Positions 44,239 through 53,843 of a stretch of 64,000 nt of DNA are shown piece by piece. Source of the stretch: a candidate division FCPU426 bacterium (lineage in GTDB: Bacteria; Oederibacteriota; Muellerivitia; Muellerivitales; Muellerivitaceae). The DNA lies in the NCBI GenBank assembly GCA_027452205.1, contig DAIDGV010000017.1, positions 124,001 to 188,000 on the forward strand, given 5' to 3'. How positions within the stretch are numbered: the first letter of the stretch is position 1; each line of letters opens with the position of its first letter. Made by a program: the position numbers and the translations under genes. Under the pieces are notes generated by a model that was given only the letters and a program-made list of their open reading frames with translations, was not told the DNA's origin and did no database searches.

Positions 44239-45393
44239 ATGACTTTGGAACGTAAACAACATCTCTCAAGGGTCAAACGGGTTGTCATCAAGGTCGGAAG
44301 CAGTTTGTTGACCGACAGCGCGAAAAAGACCATTGCCACCCGGTTCCTGGGCCAACTCGCTTCCCAGATCGCCCAACTTCAAAAAAAAGGCATTCAATGC
44401 GTGGTGGTCACCTCGGGGGCCATCGCCGCGGGTTTTTATAAGTTGGGACTGAAAGAAAGACCCAAAGAGATCGCCAAACTCCAGGCCTTGGCGGCCATCG
44501 GCCAAAGCCATTTGATGCATTCTTACGAGACCGCCTTCAAGAAGAATGACTTGAATGTGGCCCAACTTCTTCTAACCTGGGACGACCTGTCCAACCGCAA
44601 CCGCTATTCGAACGCCCATAATACCTTGATCGAACTTTTCCAGAACAAGGTCGTGCCGATCATCAACGAGAACGACACGGTCGCGGTGGATGAGATCAAG
44701 TTCGGCAATAACGATACCCTGGGTGTCTTGGTCACCCATCTGTGCGAAGCGGACCTGTTAATTGTTCTGACCGATACGGATGGTCTCTATGATGAGGATC
44801 CTCGCTTGAACCCCAAGGCGAAGTTGATCCATGAGGTCGAGGTTTTGGATAAGGCTTTGGAAAAGAGTGCCACCAATTCAGTCACGAAAGTCGGCACAGG
44901 AGGCATGCAGACCAAAGTCCAGTCTGCGAAAAAAATGATGCAGTCGGGTATCCCCATGGTCATCGCCAGCGGACACGTCAAAGACAGCCTGTTAAAGATA
45001 TTCAACCATGACCGCATCGGAACTTTTTTCCATCCAACCGACGAGAAGATGACCAGCCGTAAACGTTGGCTCAGCTGGGGTGTTCGTCCCCGGGGCGAAG
45101 TTATTGTCGATAGCGGCGCGGAAAAGGCCCTGATCGCCGAAAAGAAGAGCCTGTTGCCGGGAGGGATCCAAAGCGTCAACGGTATTTGGGAAGCAGGGGA
45201 AGTGGTCCGGGTCCTGGGGCACCAGCAACAAGAGATCGCCCGGGGTATCGTGAACTATTCCTCGGTGGACCTAGGCCAGATCAAGGGCCTTAAAACCAAG
45301 GACATCCAAGAAAAGTTGGGAAGAAAAGCACCTGACGAGGTCATTCACCGGGACAACATGGTAACCTTGGATGCGCTTCGTGAAGACCTTTGA
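44239..45393 (+). CDS. proB: glutamate 5-kinase
   Basis: 384 residues: an amino-acid kinase domain (VVIKVGSSLLTDS, VVVTSGAIAAGF, PIINENDTVAVDEIKFGNND) plus a C-terminal PUA domain (GEVIVDSGAEKALI). It catalyses the first step of proline synthesis, producing glutamyl-5-phosphate. GAGG 7 bases upstream fixes ATG 44239, one base after the obgE stop. No proA lies beside it here. Confidence 0.96.
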   Translation: MTLERKQHLSRVKRVVIKVGSSLLTDSAKKTIATRFLGQLASQIAQLQKKGIQCVVVTSGAIAAGFYKLGLKERPKEIAKLQALAAIGQSHLMHSYETAFKKNDLNVAQLLLTWDDLSNRNRYSNAHNTLIELFQNKVVPIINENDTVAVDEIKFGNNDTLGVLVTHLCEADLLIVLTDTDGLYDEDPRLNPKAKLIHEVEVLDKALEKSATNSVTKVGTGGMQTKVQSAKKMMQSGIPMVIASGHVKDSLLKIFNHDRIGTFFHPTDEKMTSRKRWLSWGVRPRGEVIVDSGAEKALIAEKKSLLPGGIQSVNGIWEAGEVVRVLGHQQQEIARGIVNYSSVDLGQIKGLKTKDIQEKLGRKAPDEVIHRDNMVTLDALREDL

Positions 45394-45420
45394 TCCAACA
45401 CACAAGGCGGTAACCGGAAT

Positions 45421-46044
45421 ATGAAAGCCATCGCGATCTTTGGGGGCACTTTTAACCCTATCCACTACGGGCATTTGGCCGTGGCCGAGGAGATCCGCAC
45501 TAAGTTCAATTTGGACAAGGTCATTTTCGTGCCGACCAATTTGCCGCCTCATAAGAATCCGGTGGACTTGGTTAGCGCCCGTCAACGCTGGCTCATGACC
45601 AATATGGCGACGGTCAGTAACCCCTGTTTCGAGGTCTCCAGCTTCGAGATCGACAGCGGTGGAAAGTCCTATGCAGTAGATACGATCAAGCACTTCCGGG
45701 AGCATTTCGGGGATAATGTCAAAATTTATTTCATCGTCGGCGCGGACATGCTCATCGATATCGCCGCTTGGAAGAATATCGGGGAGATACTGAAGATGTG
45801 CCGGTTTATCGCGGTCTCCCGGCCCGGGTACGACATCCAAAAGATCTTCAACCAATATTTCTTGGGCGCGAAGAACGCTTCCCTCGCCTCGGAGTTGATG
45901 GAGAACGCCTTGGTCGAAGAAGTGTCCATGATCGATATCAGCTCTACGGTCATCCGTCAAAGAGTGAAAGAGTGGAAGAGCATCAAGTACATGGTCCCTG
46001 AAGCGGTCGAACAATTCATTCATAACCACCAACTTTATTTGTGA
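45421..46044 (+). CDS. nadD: nicotinate-mononucleotide adenylyltransferase
   Basis: 207 residues. It forms deamido-NAD from NaMN and ATP. HxGH-type motif FGGTFNPIHYGHLAVAEE, PTNLPPHKN, FIVGADMLIDIAAWKN and C-terminal ISSTVIRQRV are characteristic. It lies between proB and rsfS, as in many genomes. Confidence 0.96.
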   Translation: MKAIAIFGGTFNPIHYGHLAVAEEIRTKFNLDKVIFVPTNLPPHKNPVDLVSARQRWLMTNMATVSNPCFEVSSFEIDSGGKSYAVDTIKHFREHFGDNVKIYFIVGADMLIDIAAWKNIGEILKMCRFIAVSRPGYDIQKIFNQYFLGAKNASLASELMENALVEEVSMIDISSTVIRQRVKEWKSIKYMVPEAVEQFIHNHQLYL

Positions 46045-46054
46045 AAGGCAACCC

Positions 46055-46387
46055 TTGATCCCCGAGATCATTCAAAAAGTCCATGAAGCTTTGGAAGACA
46101 AAAAAGCAGTCCATATCGAAGTGCTCGATATGAAGGATATTGTTTCTTACACCGATTATGTCGTCATTTGCAGCGCGACCTCGACGACCCACAGCAACGC
46201 CCTGATGGACAGCGTGGAAGAAAAGCTCCGTCCTGAGAATAAACCGATCTACCGCAACACGACGAAAGACAAGAATTGGCTCATTCTGGATTATGGGGAA
46301 GTGGTCGTGCATGTTTTCAACGAGACCGCCCGGCACTATTACGACCTGGAACGCCTTTGGGGAGACGCCAAAAAGGTGAAGGTATAG
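46055..46387 (+). CDS. rsfS: ribosomal silencing factor RsfS
   Basis: 110 residues, the normal size. DIVSYTDYVVICSATSTTHSNAL and DYGEVVVHVFNETARHYYDLERLW are family hallmarks. RsfS binds L14 and blocks subunit joining in starvation. TTG 46055 is the start, with AAAGG about 8 bases upstream. Last gene of the rplU cluster. Confidence 0.95.
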   Translation: MIPEIIQKVHEALEDKKAVHIEVLDMKDIVSYTDYVVICSATSTTHSNALMDSVEEKLRPENKPIYRNTTKDKNWLILDYGEVVVHVFNETARHYYDLERLWGDAKKVKV

Positions 46388-46410
46388 CCAAAAGGCGGCT
46401 AAAACTTACC

Positions 46411-46439
46411 TTGTCAGGGGCTTTGCCATCCCATACAAT
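46411..46439 (+). promoter_or_regulatory. promoter upstream of the purA leader
   Basis: TTGTCA (46411-46416), a 17-base spacer and TACAAT (46434-46439). The predicted transcript starts near 46446 and meets the terminator at 46463-46489 before purA. Confidence 0.55.
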
Positions 46440-46452
46440 ACAGCGTTGCTAA

Positions 46453-47808
<1,356 letters not shown>

Positions 47809-47863
47809 AGTGCATTTGTTTTGATTTTTGGGGTCAAACAGTATATTTTTTGTAGCCCACCGC

Positions 47864-47959
47864 AAAGCCTTGGGTGAGTCGTTAGCTCAGTTGGTAGAGC
47901 ACCACACTTTTAATGTGGGTGTCCCGGGTTCGAATCCCGGACGACTCACCCAAGGCTTT
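47864..47959. repeat. 12-bp inverted repeat extending the tRNA-Lys acceptor stem
   Basis: AAAGCCTTGGGT (47864-47875) and ACCCAAGGCTTT (47948-47959) are perfect complements flanking the acceptor arms, making one 19-bp helix that closes the tRNA and is followed by a T-rich tract. Confidence 0.9.
47876..47948 (+). tRNA. tRNA-Lys (anticodon TTT)
   Basis: Acceptor GAGTCGT/ACGACTC, D-arm GCTCAGTTGGTAGAGC, anticodon stem CCACA/TGTGG with loop CTTTTAA, and T-arm CCGGG-TTCGAAT-CCCGG. Discriminator A at 47948. The next bases are CCCA, so CCA is not encoded in register, unlike the tRNA-Gly of this window. Confidence 0.95.
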
Positions 47960-48010
47960 TTCGTTTTTGTTTAGCGCGTCCACCGCGTTTTGACTGGAAG
48001 TCCGGATCAT

Positions 48011-48190
48011 CTAAGATTTTTGGACTACACGATGGGATGGGATTGTCCTTTGTTTTAGGGACACCGGGTCTTTAGAGGTTGATAAGACCTCATTCAACCG
48101 GATCTCGCTCTTAAAGACCGCATAGACCTCTTTCTTCCATTGCTTATGCCGTTTCTCGAAGAATTTATCCAATAATTGAGAACTTTTCAT
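48011..48190 (-). CDS. small basic protein (59 aa), unknown
   Basis: 59 residues, rich in Lys and Arg (FFEKRHKQWKKEVYAVFKSE). ATG 48190 has a textbook AGGAGGT 5 bases upstream, so it is very likely translated. One long amphipathic helix is plausible; no family recognised. It lies 80 bases downstream of the PilZ gene on the same strand. Confidence 0.6.
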   Translation of the reverse strand: MKSSQLLDKFFEKRHKQWKKEVYAVFKSEIRLNEVLSTSKDPVSLKQRTIPSHRVVQKS

Positions 48191-48270
48191 TTGGTACCTC
48201 CTTGAACGTGTATATGAGAGGCGCTCTTGCCTTAACGGGCTTGGTCCCGCGGCACGCCTCCCAGCGGTCA

Positions 48271-48645
48271 TCAGTGGGTCTTTTTGTTGACGTTGCTGAT
48301 CTGTTTGACGATCAGGTCCTCGGCTTCCTTGTCCAACTTGGCAAAGACGATTCGGTCAAAATGGTGAACAATACCGTTGATCAGTTCATCAACGCCCTCG
48401 ATCACCTTGCCCACCACATAAGCGCTCTTGTCTTGGGAAAAATCCAATTCCATGTCCAATGTGGTATTGACCGAATTGTGACGGCCCACCGCCAGCAGAA
48501 GGTTGTTCATGGAAAGGTCCATGCTGCGACCCACATTGAAACGGTCCTGAAAAATAGGATCGTTCCGAAAAACCCGATATTTAACGGGTATGAACAGTCC
48601 CGCGTGAGCGGCTGGGTGCGATAGCGTTGGTTGGTTCTGGTTCAT
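48271..48645 (-). CDS. PilZ-domain protein
   Basis: 124 residues. VKYRVFR near the N-terminus could provide the PilZ RxxxR arginines, and SMDLSMNNLLLAV matches (D/N)xSxxG with Asn in place of Gly, then a beta-barrel-like stretch and a C-terminal helix. c-di-GMP binding is likely but not certain because of that substitution. GAGGAGAA before ATG 48645 fixes the start; the frame upstream has no SD. Confidence 0.65.
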   Translation of the reverse strand: MNQNQPTLSHPAAHAGLFIPVKYRVFRNDPIFQDRFNVGRSMDLSMNNLLLAVGRHNSVNTTLDMELDFSQDKSAYVVGKVIEGVDELINGIVHHFDRIVFAKLDKEAEDLIVKQISNVNKKTH

Positions 48646-48894
48646 TTCAATTTCTCCTCTCGGATAGGGTGGAATGAATAGTTCCGTTGTTTGACTGAGG
48701 GTAAGTATTAACAGGGTCAGCTGTGGGGAAGGAATTTCGACCTGCATCACGTGAGGACAGTCACGGAGAAAAACTGGTGGTATCTGCCTTTCTTCTTGTT
48801 GTAATCAGACTACGCCTGTTTTCGTTTTGTAAATAGGGGTGGGGTGCAGATTTAACCCGGAATAATATGGCCCCGAAACCCTGAAAAAAGCGCC

Positions 48895-50679
48895 TCAGGA
48901 CTTGTTGTCGTGTCTTTTCCTGTCAATTGACCTTAGATGCGGGCCATCATTCCCTGTTGAGCGAACCGCAATGACTGGAAATTGATCAGTCATCAACAAT
49001 ACTTGTGGTATGACTTTCAGGTTGTATTTTTCATTCATGTGAATTTGGTAAAGACTGAATTGGACTGGCGCGCAAATGAGCCGAACCGCCGGGTTGTCCA
49101 CGATATCCCTTGAAAAATCCTTGATCCCGAACCGATCCAACATCGCTTGGGATGTCGGTGTCCACTCGAACCAAGTCATCGCCAGGACATTAAAGTGCTC
49201 CAGGAAATGGCGGTCCTCAAAGGCCCCAATTTCCTGGTAAGGGAATACGGTAGTCCAGGTGATGAATAATTGATCGTCCTGAGGGTTAATTTTTTTTATG
49301 ATCTCCTTTAACTCGATCTCTCGAGCCATCCAGTAGTGATTCTTGGAATATTGCAGTCTTAACATCCAACCAGAACCCAAGAGGAGGAAAACCAGGGCCA
49401 CTATTGCCCAGTGAAAACCGCCCTGAAAACGATAATTTGTTTCGCCTTTAATCCAGCTCGTGGGGGCGATGACGCTCAAAACCAGGCAGTTTTGCAGGAA
49501 TAAGCATGGTAAAAAGATCCGCTCCGGGATCTTCATTGACCATAAGCAAAAAAGGATAACCAACCAGGTCCAAACCGAGGTGACAATAGCGAACCATAGT
49601 TCTTTTTTGGGAACGAAAAAGAATAGGACCAAAAGAAAAAGCAGAGAAAGCATCGTATAGGGATTGGAAAGCACGCCGGGGATCGAATCGTTGAAATTTT
49701 TGTTTAGACCAAATCGGGTGAAGTATGCATTGAGTTTCTCGAATTTGCCGATATTGCAAAGCGAGGGGTCCAGGCGATAAGAATTCTCAAAAAGATCCAG
49801 ATCATTGGCGGTCCAGCCGATGGAATCGAAAATCGGTTTGGTGGTTTCGTTATAGACGGGGTTCCTATAGCTTAGAAGCCCACGATGAGCTTCTAATAAT
49901 CTTAGAGAGTCACCCCAGGCCGGATTTTGGTCATAGTAGACCTGTTGGAACCAGGTCGAGCCAACCGACAAAAGCCCCGTTAAGATCAAAGTTCCAATGA
50001 CGGATCCGCAAACCGTTCGGTTTTTTCCCTTCGGGGCCCAGTAAAGAAGCGCGGGGATCGCCACCAGGGCCATCAAAGGCAATGTAGGGAAACGGATCAA
50101 GGCGGAAAGTATTAATAGACAAAAAGCCATTACTAGACTGGGGATAAAATGTTTTTTGTCCTCCCGGGACCAAAGAGCGGCCAAAAGCATAAAACCGCCT
50201 ATCGCCGCAAAAGAGGCGGTTCGGGTCCATTCCAATTCCCCGAATTGATGTATAAGAACGACCGCGAAACCTAAGATGAAAAGGGATGTTTTAAAGAAGG
50301 TAAAGGGACTGAGTTGGAACGCCGCCAATGTGGCCCATAAGGCCAAAAATTGAGTGGCGACAAAGAAAAGGGCGTACCATTGAATGTTCGGCCAAAGTAG
50401 ATAGAGCTCTTTGATCGGGCATGCGGCCAGGGCATTGATCATCAAGTTGTATTCGCTAGGAGTATGGGTAAAAACCAAACCGTTGAACAAGAGACAGACC
50501 AGGCTGTCGTCGGGGAACTGAAAGTAAATCTTGAAGACGGCTGTAATGGCTAAGTAAATGGCGGAAGACCATATAAAGGCGGCAAAGAACGGTTTGTCTT
50601 TGAAAAAGGACACGATCCGCCGGGGCCAGTTTGCTTTAGGGCCGAAAGGCCAATCAAGTTGGGTTCCTGGACGGGTCAT
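48895..50679 (-). CDS. polytopic membrane protein, possible GT-C-type glycosyltransferase
   Basis: 594 residues with about ten to twelve hydrophobic helices spread from residue 30 to 440, then a soluble C-terminal domain of about 150 residues. An acidic pair (FQFPDDSLVCLLFNG) lies in the first predicted extracytoplasmic loop, the position of the catalytic acidic motif in lipid-linked-sugar GT-C enzymes. No named family is recognised and this assignment rests on topology only. AGGAATTAC-type sequence before the ATG is a weak SD. Monocistronic. Confidence 0.6.
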   Translation of the reverse strand: MTRPGTQLDWPFGPKANWPRRIVSFFKDKPFFAAFIWSSAIYLAITAVFKIYFQFPDDSLVCLLFNGLVFTHTPSEYNLMINALAACPIKELYLLWPNIQWYALFFVATQFLALWATLAAFQLSPFTFFKTSLFILGFAVVLIHQFGELEWTRTASFAAIGGFMLLAALWSREDKKHFIPSLVMAFCLLILSALIRFPTLPLMALVAIPALLYWAPKGKNRTVCGSVIGTLILTGLLSVGSTWFQQVYYDQNPAWGDSLRLLEAHRGLLSYRNPVYNETTKPIFDSIGWTANDLDLFENSYRLDPSLCNIGKFEKLNAYFTRFGLNKNFNDSIPGVLSNPYTMLSLLFLLVLFFFVPKKELWFAIVTSVWTWLVILFCLWSMKIPERIFLPCLFLQNCLVLSVIAPTSWIKGETNYRFQGGFHWAIVALVFLLLGSGWMLRLQYSKNHYWMAREIELKEIIKKINPQDDQLFITWTTVFPYQEIGAFEDRHFLEHFNVLAMTWFEWTPTSQAMLDRFGIKDFSRDIVDNPAVRLICAPVQFSLYQIHMNEKYNLKVIPQVLLMTDQFPVIAVRSTGNDGPHLRSIDRKRHDNKS

Positions 50680-50765
50680 CGTAATTCCTGAAAGAGAGTT
50701 GTGGGGATTATAATCCGCATCTCAGGAACAGCAAGTTTGAAGAGTTGAGGAAATGGGACACTCCT

Positions 50766-50880
50766 TTACCAAGTCTTTTGCAGACGATAGACCTTCAGCT
50801 GCATGCTGGGAATGGCCATAAATCGGGCCCCATCTTCGGAAGGTCTCCACTTTCAATTAGTTCCAAGTGAGCCGTCCGCG
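50766..50880 (-). pseudogene. duplicated 3' fragment of the thiopurine-methyltransferase gene
   Basis: The minus strand encodes DGARFMAIPSMQLKVYRLQ and KTW before a stop at 50766-50768, nearly identical to the end of the methyltransferase at 52144 (DGARFMAVPSMQLKVYRLK). DNA identity is high over about 70 bases and then fades, and a one-base loss breaks the frame in the segment matching ELLESD. It is in the same orientation as the intact gene. Confidence 0.8.
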
Positions 50881-51076
50881 TGATTTTTTCAGTTTTTGGG
50901 CACTCCGGTCGAAAAGTTTTCAATAAAAGTGCCATTGCTCCTACGCTAAAAAAGATCGATCAATTCTGTGGGTGGCCCCTGTTCAAGGGGAATGGGAGGT
51001 GTTAATAGATTAACAGATAGTTTAAGTTGTGGGCTTAGACCGATAAAGTTGTCTGTTAAAAGAACGGGACCGAATA
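50881..51076 (+). other. non-coding leader of the zinc-ribbon/FGE gene
   Basis: No gene is seen. TTAACAGA (51010-51017) and TCTGTTAA (51052-51059) are a perfect 8-bp inverted repeat with a 34-base loop just before the next start, possibly a leader hairpin or an operator pair. Confidence 0.4.
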
Positions 51077-52114
51077 ATGAAATACTGTATCCGTTGCGGA
51101 AAACAAAACCCGCCTGAAGCCCGTTATTGCATCAGCTGTGGCTATTCTTTCAACTTGGGTTCCAAATGGTCCAATTTCAATAAAAGCAATCTAATCCTCT
51201 TATTGTTCCTCCTCGTTTTTATAGGCGCGCTCACCGATTATTTTTTCATGCGGGAACCGGGCAATGAAAAGGACCCGGTCGTCTCAAAGCCTACCGCGAT
51301 CTGGACGGTTTCCAAAGTCTCGACAGTACCCGCATTTCAGGGACCCACAAAACCGAAACCGCGGGTCCGCACGCCTTTGATCGCGGTCAAGAAACAAAAA
51401 AAGCATGTGTCCAAGGTGGATTCGGTCCCAAGTCCACAAACGGTCCCGGGTGGCATGGTGTTGATCCCTGAGGGAACCTTCATGATGGGCTCGCCGGAGG
51501 GGACGGGTTTGCCCTCGGAACAGCCACGGCATAAGGTGCATGTGAAGGCTTTCTATATGGACAAGTATTTGGTCACTTTTGATGAGTATGACGATTTTTG
51601 CCATAAAACCGCCAGGCTCCCCTTGGATGACCTCAATTTTGGCCGAGGTTCCCGCCCCGCTATTGGTATGGACTGGGCCGCAGCAAATGATTACGCCAAG
51701 TGGTTCGGGAAACGCCTGCCTACCGAAGCCGAGTATGAATGGGCGGCCCGGGGCGGCATTGATACCGTTTATTTTTTTGGTAATGACCCGGCCCCATTGG
51801 GCGATTACGCCTGGTACAACGATAATTCGGGTAATAAGACCCATCCGGTAGGCGAAAAAAGACCGAATCCCTACGGGCTTTACGACATTTTGGGGAACGT
51901 GGATGAATGGTGTTCGGATTGGTTTGGCATTGATTATTATTCAGTCAGTCCAGTGGAGGACCCCCAGGGTCCCGATAGGGGTACCGAAAAAGTGGTTCGG
52001 GGGGGATCTTGGTGGGGTTCTCCAAATTTTCTACGGGTTACCTGTCGTTCGGCCGCTAAACCAGAAGGCGGATATAGGCAGAACGGTTTTCGTTGCGTGA
52101 AGGATGTCCAGTAG
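51077..52114 (+). CDS. zinc-ribbon, membrane-anchored FGE-sulfatase-fold protein
   Basis: 345 residues. An N-terminal zinc ribbon (YCIRCGKQ and YCISCGYS; Cys 4, 7, 18 and 21), one transmembrane helix (LILLLFLLVFIGALTDYFF), a basic linker, then an FGE/SUMF1-like domain from about 127 (GGMVLIPEGTFMMGSPEG, RLPTEAEYEWAARGG, GNVDEWCSDWF, NGFRCVKD). The catalytic Cys region of true formylglycine-generating enzymes is replaced by RGGSWWGSPNFLRVTCRS with only one Cys, so this is likely a non-catalytic or ligand-binding relative. It is bracketed by two copies of a methyltransferase tail. Confidence 0.85.
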   Translation: MKYCIRCGKQNPPEARYCISCGYSFNLGSKWSNFNKSNLILLLFLLVFIGALTDYFFMREPGNEKDPVVSKPTAIWTVSKVSTVPAFQGPTKPKPRVRTPLIAVKKQKKHVSKVDSVPSPQTVPGGMVLIPEGTFMMGSPEGTGLPSEQPRHKVHVKAFYMDKYLVTFDEYDDFCHKTARLPLDDLNFGRGSRPAIGMDWAAANDYAKWFGKRLPTEAEYEWAARGGIDTVYFFGNDPAPLGDYAWYNDNSGNKTHPVGEKRPNPYGLYDILGNVDEWCSDWFGIDYYSVSPVEDPQGPDRGTEKVVRGGSWWGSPNFLRVTCRSAAKPEGGYRQNGFRCVKDVQ

Positions 52115-52143
52115 GCTCCCAAAAGAGAATGGTTTGACTGGGT

Positions 52144-52794
52144 TTAGCTTGTCTTTTTTAAACGATAGACCTTCAGTTGCATGCTGGGAACGGCCATAAA
52201 TCGGGCCCCGTCCTTGGCAGGTCTGTCACTCTCCAACAGCTCAATGCTGAACCGGTCGCCATAGAGCGCGTGGATCTCCTCGGCGGTCACGCTAAAAGGG
52301 GGCCCGTCCATTTGGGCGGGGTCATAGTCATAGGTCAACAGAAGGCAATTACCACCTTTCTTCAAGACCCGCTGGATGACTTGGGCATATTCCTTTCGCA
52401 TGGGGGCAGGCAATGCCACTAAAGCTCCCCGGTCATAGACCAGGTCATAGCTATCGTTCGTGTTCAGTTTAAAGAAATCCCCACAGCTCAGCGTGAAGGG
52501 TTCGTGGGTGTAATGACTGAAGTCCGTCCCTTGGGACTTCGTCACAGGTGACAGGTCATTCTCGGTAAAGAAGGCCTTGACCGCGTCCTCGTATAGCTCA
52601 ACGCCATGCACTGCCAACCCCAAACCCGCCAACCAAAGCATGTCCTTGGATTTACCACAAAGAGGTACCAAAACCCTTTGACCCTTGAGAGGGTTCAAAG
52701 CGGGGAAGAATTGGATCAATTTGTCGTTAAAGTGGGGTTGGTGAAAATTGGTCCGGCCGGTGGTCCAGGCATTGATCCAAAATTGGGCGTCCAT
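52144..52794 (-). CDS. tpm: thiopurine S-methyltransferase family protein
   Basis: 216 residues, the family length. SAM-binding segment RVLVPLCGKSKDMLWLAGLG, then HGVELYEDAV, YDLVYDRGALVALP and LTYDYDPAQMDGPPF, all typical of bacterial TPMT, which methylates thiols, selenium or tellurium compounds. The opening, MDAQFWINAWTTGRTNFHQP, also fits. The SD is weak. A partial second copy of its 3' end is at 50766-50880. Confidence 0.9.
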   Translation of the reverse strand: MDAQFWINAWTTGRTNFHQPHFNDKLIQFFPALNPLKGQRVLVPLCGKSKDMLWLAGLGLAVHGVELYEDAVKAFFTENDLSPVTKSQGTDFSHYTHEPFTLSCGDFFKLNTNDSYDLVYDRGALVALPAPMRKEYAQVIQRVLKKGGNCLLLTYDYDPAQMDGPPFSVTAEEIHALYGDRFSIELLESDRPAKDGARFMAVPSMQLKVYRLKKTS

Positions 52795-52904
52795 GGTTGT
52801 CCTTTTGTTATAGCCGACAAAAAGTACTTTACAGGACCCGGCTTGTCAGAACCAAGGTCTTCAAAGCGTTCTATGGGCGCAAAATTCGGTGTCTTGGGAA
52901 CGAT

Positions 52905-53288
52905 TTAGTTGATCTGCGAGAACGTTGATTCGATGTAACGGCGGATCGCGGATCGGTCCTCCCCGCTAATGACAATGAATTGGAAGCCGCCAATGGCGCC
53001 TTTTTCCCAAATTTTTTTAGCATAGATCATCAAGGCGACAGGCGGCTTTAAGGGGACCTTCATGTGGATGAGCAGGATATTGGGTTGCGGAACGGATTCC
53101 AGGATCTCAAGGCAGATCCCGCCCTCGCTCAGGTCCAGGCTTTTGGCCGCAAAACAAGCTGCGGCGACTTCCAACACATGACCGCTAGTGGATTCCATCA
53201 CGGGTGAAAAGAGGAGCGGATCCTTGAACAGGATCCGCGGGTGTTGACGTCGTTCTTGATCAAATGAAGGAAGTTGGAGATCAGTCAT
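52905..53288 (-). CDS. PilZ-domain protein
   Basis: 127 residues. ERRQHPRILF supplies RxxxR and KSLDLSEGGICLEI is a full (D/N)xSxxG motif, so c-di-GMP binding is likely. The rest of the barrel (LLIHMKVPLKP, LMIYAKKIW, GGFQFIVIS) and a C-terminal helix follow. ATG 53288 overlaps the stop of the XRE gene by 8 bases with a GGAGAGG SD, implying co-translation with that regulator. Confidence 0.85.
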   Translation of the reverse strand: MTDLQLPSFDQERRQHPRILFKDPLLFSPVMESTSGHVLEVAAACFAAKSLDLSEGGICLEILESVPQPNILLIHMKVPLKPPVALMIYAKKIWEKGAIGGFQFIVISGEDRSAIRRYIESTFSQIN

Positions 53289-53604
53289 GGCGTGGCCTCT
53301 CCTTGCCCTTTTTGGGGGCGGCGGTTTTCGGGTATAGCGCATACTTGTTCTTTGAGGGGCGGCCCTTTTTGACGTGTTTGACCCGGGGCGGCTCGAAAAA
53401 GTCCGCCGGGTCCCGGCCCAGGGTCCGGGCCAGTTTGATCAGGTAGGGCAGGCTGATGGTCCGGTCGGCCTCCCAGTATTGAAGCGCCCTTAAAGGCACC
53501 CCGATCTTTTCAGCCAGTTGTTCCTGGGTCAGTCCGGCCTCAATGCGCAATTCCGCAATGCGTCGGTTCAGATTCGTAAGCAGGTTTTTGATTTCTTTGT
53601 TCAT
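53281..53604 (-). CDS. XRE-family helix-turn-helix regulator
   Basis: 107 residues. A Cro/C1-type HTH occupies about 10-65 (AGLTQEQLAEKIGVPLRALQYWEA), followed by a basic tail (KKGRPSKNKYALYPKTAAPKKGKERPR). It lies upstream of and overlaps a PilZ gene, so it may control that unit. Distinct from toxin-antitoxin pairs: no toxin-like partner is present. Confidence 0.85.
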   Translation of the reverse strand: MNKEIKNLLTNLNRRIAELRIEAGLTQEQLAEKIGVPLRALQYWEADRTISLPYLIKLARTLGRDPADFFEPPRVKHVKKGRPSKNKYALYPKTAAPKKGKERPRHD

Positions 53605-53659
53605 AGTTTAAGTTTTGTAACAATCTGGTAACGGGGCAAGTATGTCCCAAAAGATTTAC

Positions 53660-53688
53660 TAAAAAAACGCCAAGGTCTTAGCGTTTTA
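53660..53688 (-). terminator. intrinsic terminator downstream of the 59-aa gene
   Basis: On the minus strand, AAAACGCTAA/TTGGCGTTTT forms a 10-bp stem (one G-U) with a GACC tetraloop and seven T. It lies about 156 bases after the stop of the small gene at 53844. Confidence 0.85.
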
Positions 53689-53714
53689 TGGTTGAGAACC
53701 GATTGAAGGGGGGC

Positions 53715-53775
53715 TCCTGTGACCGTTTTGGGTCACAGGACACCTCACGCCGCGAAGAGCGCGTTTGCCTCTTCG
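53715..53775. repeat. two adjacent perfect hairpins in the 3' UTR
   Basis: TCCTGTGACC/GGTCACAGGA (53715-53740, 10 bp) and CGAAGAG/CTCTTCG (53753-53775, 7 bp). On the minus strand both lie between the small gene at 53844 and its terminator. Confidence 0.7.
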
Positions 53776-53843
53776 GGTTTCCTGAAAAGACGGGCAAAAA
53801 CCTTCCCGCCACTCAAGGGGGGATACGGATCATTCGGGAACGC

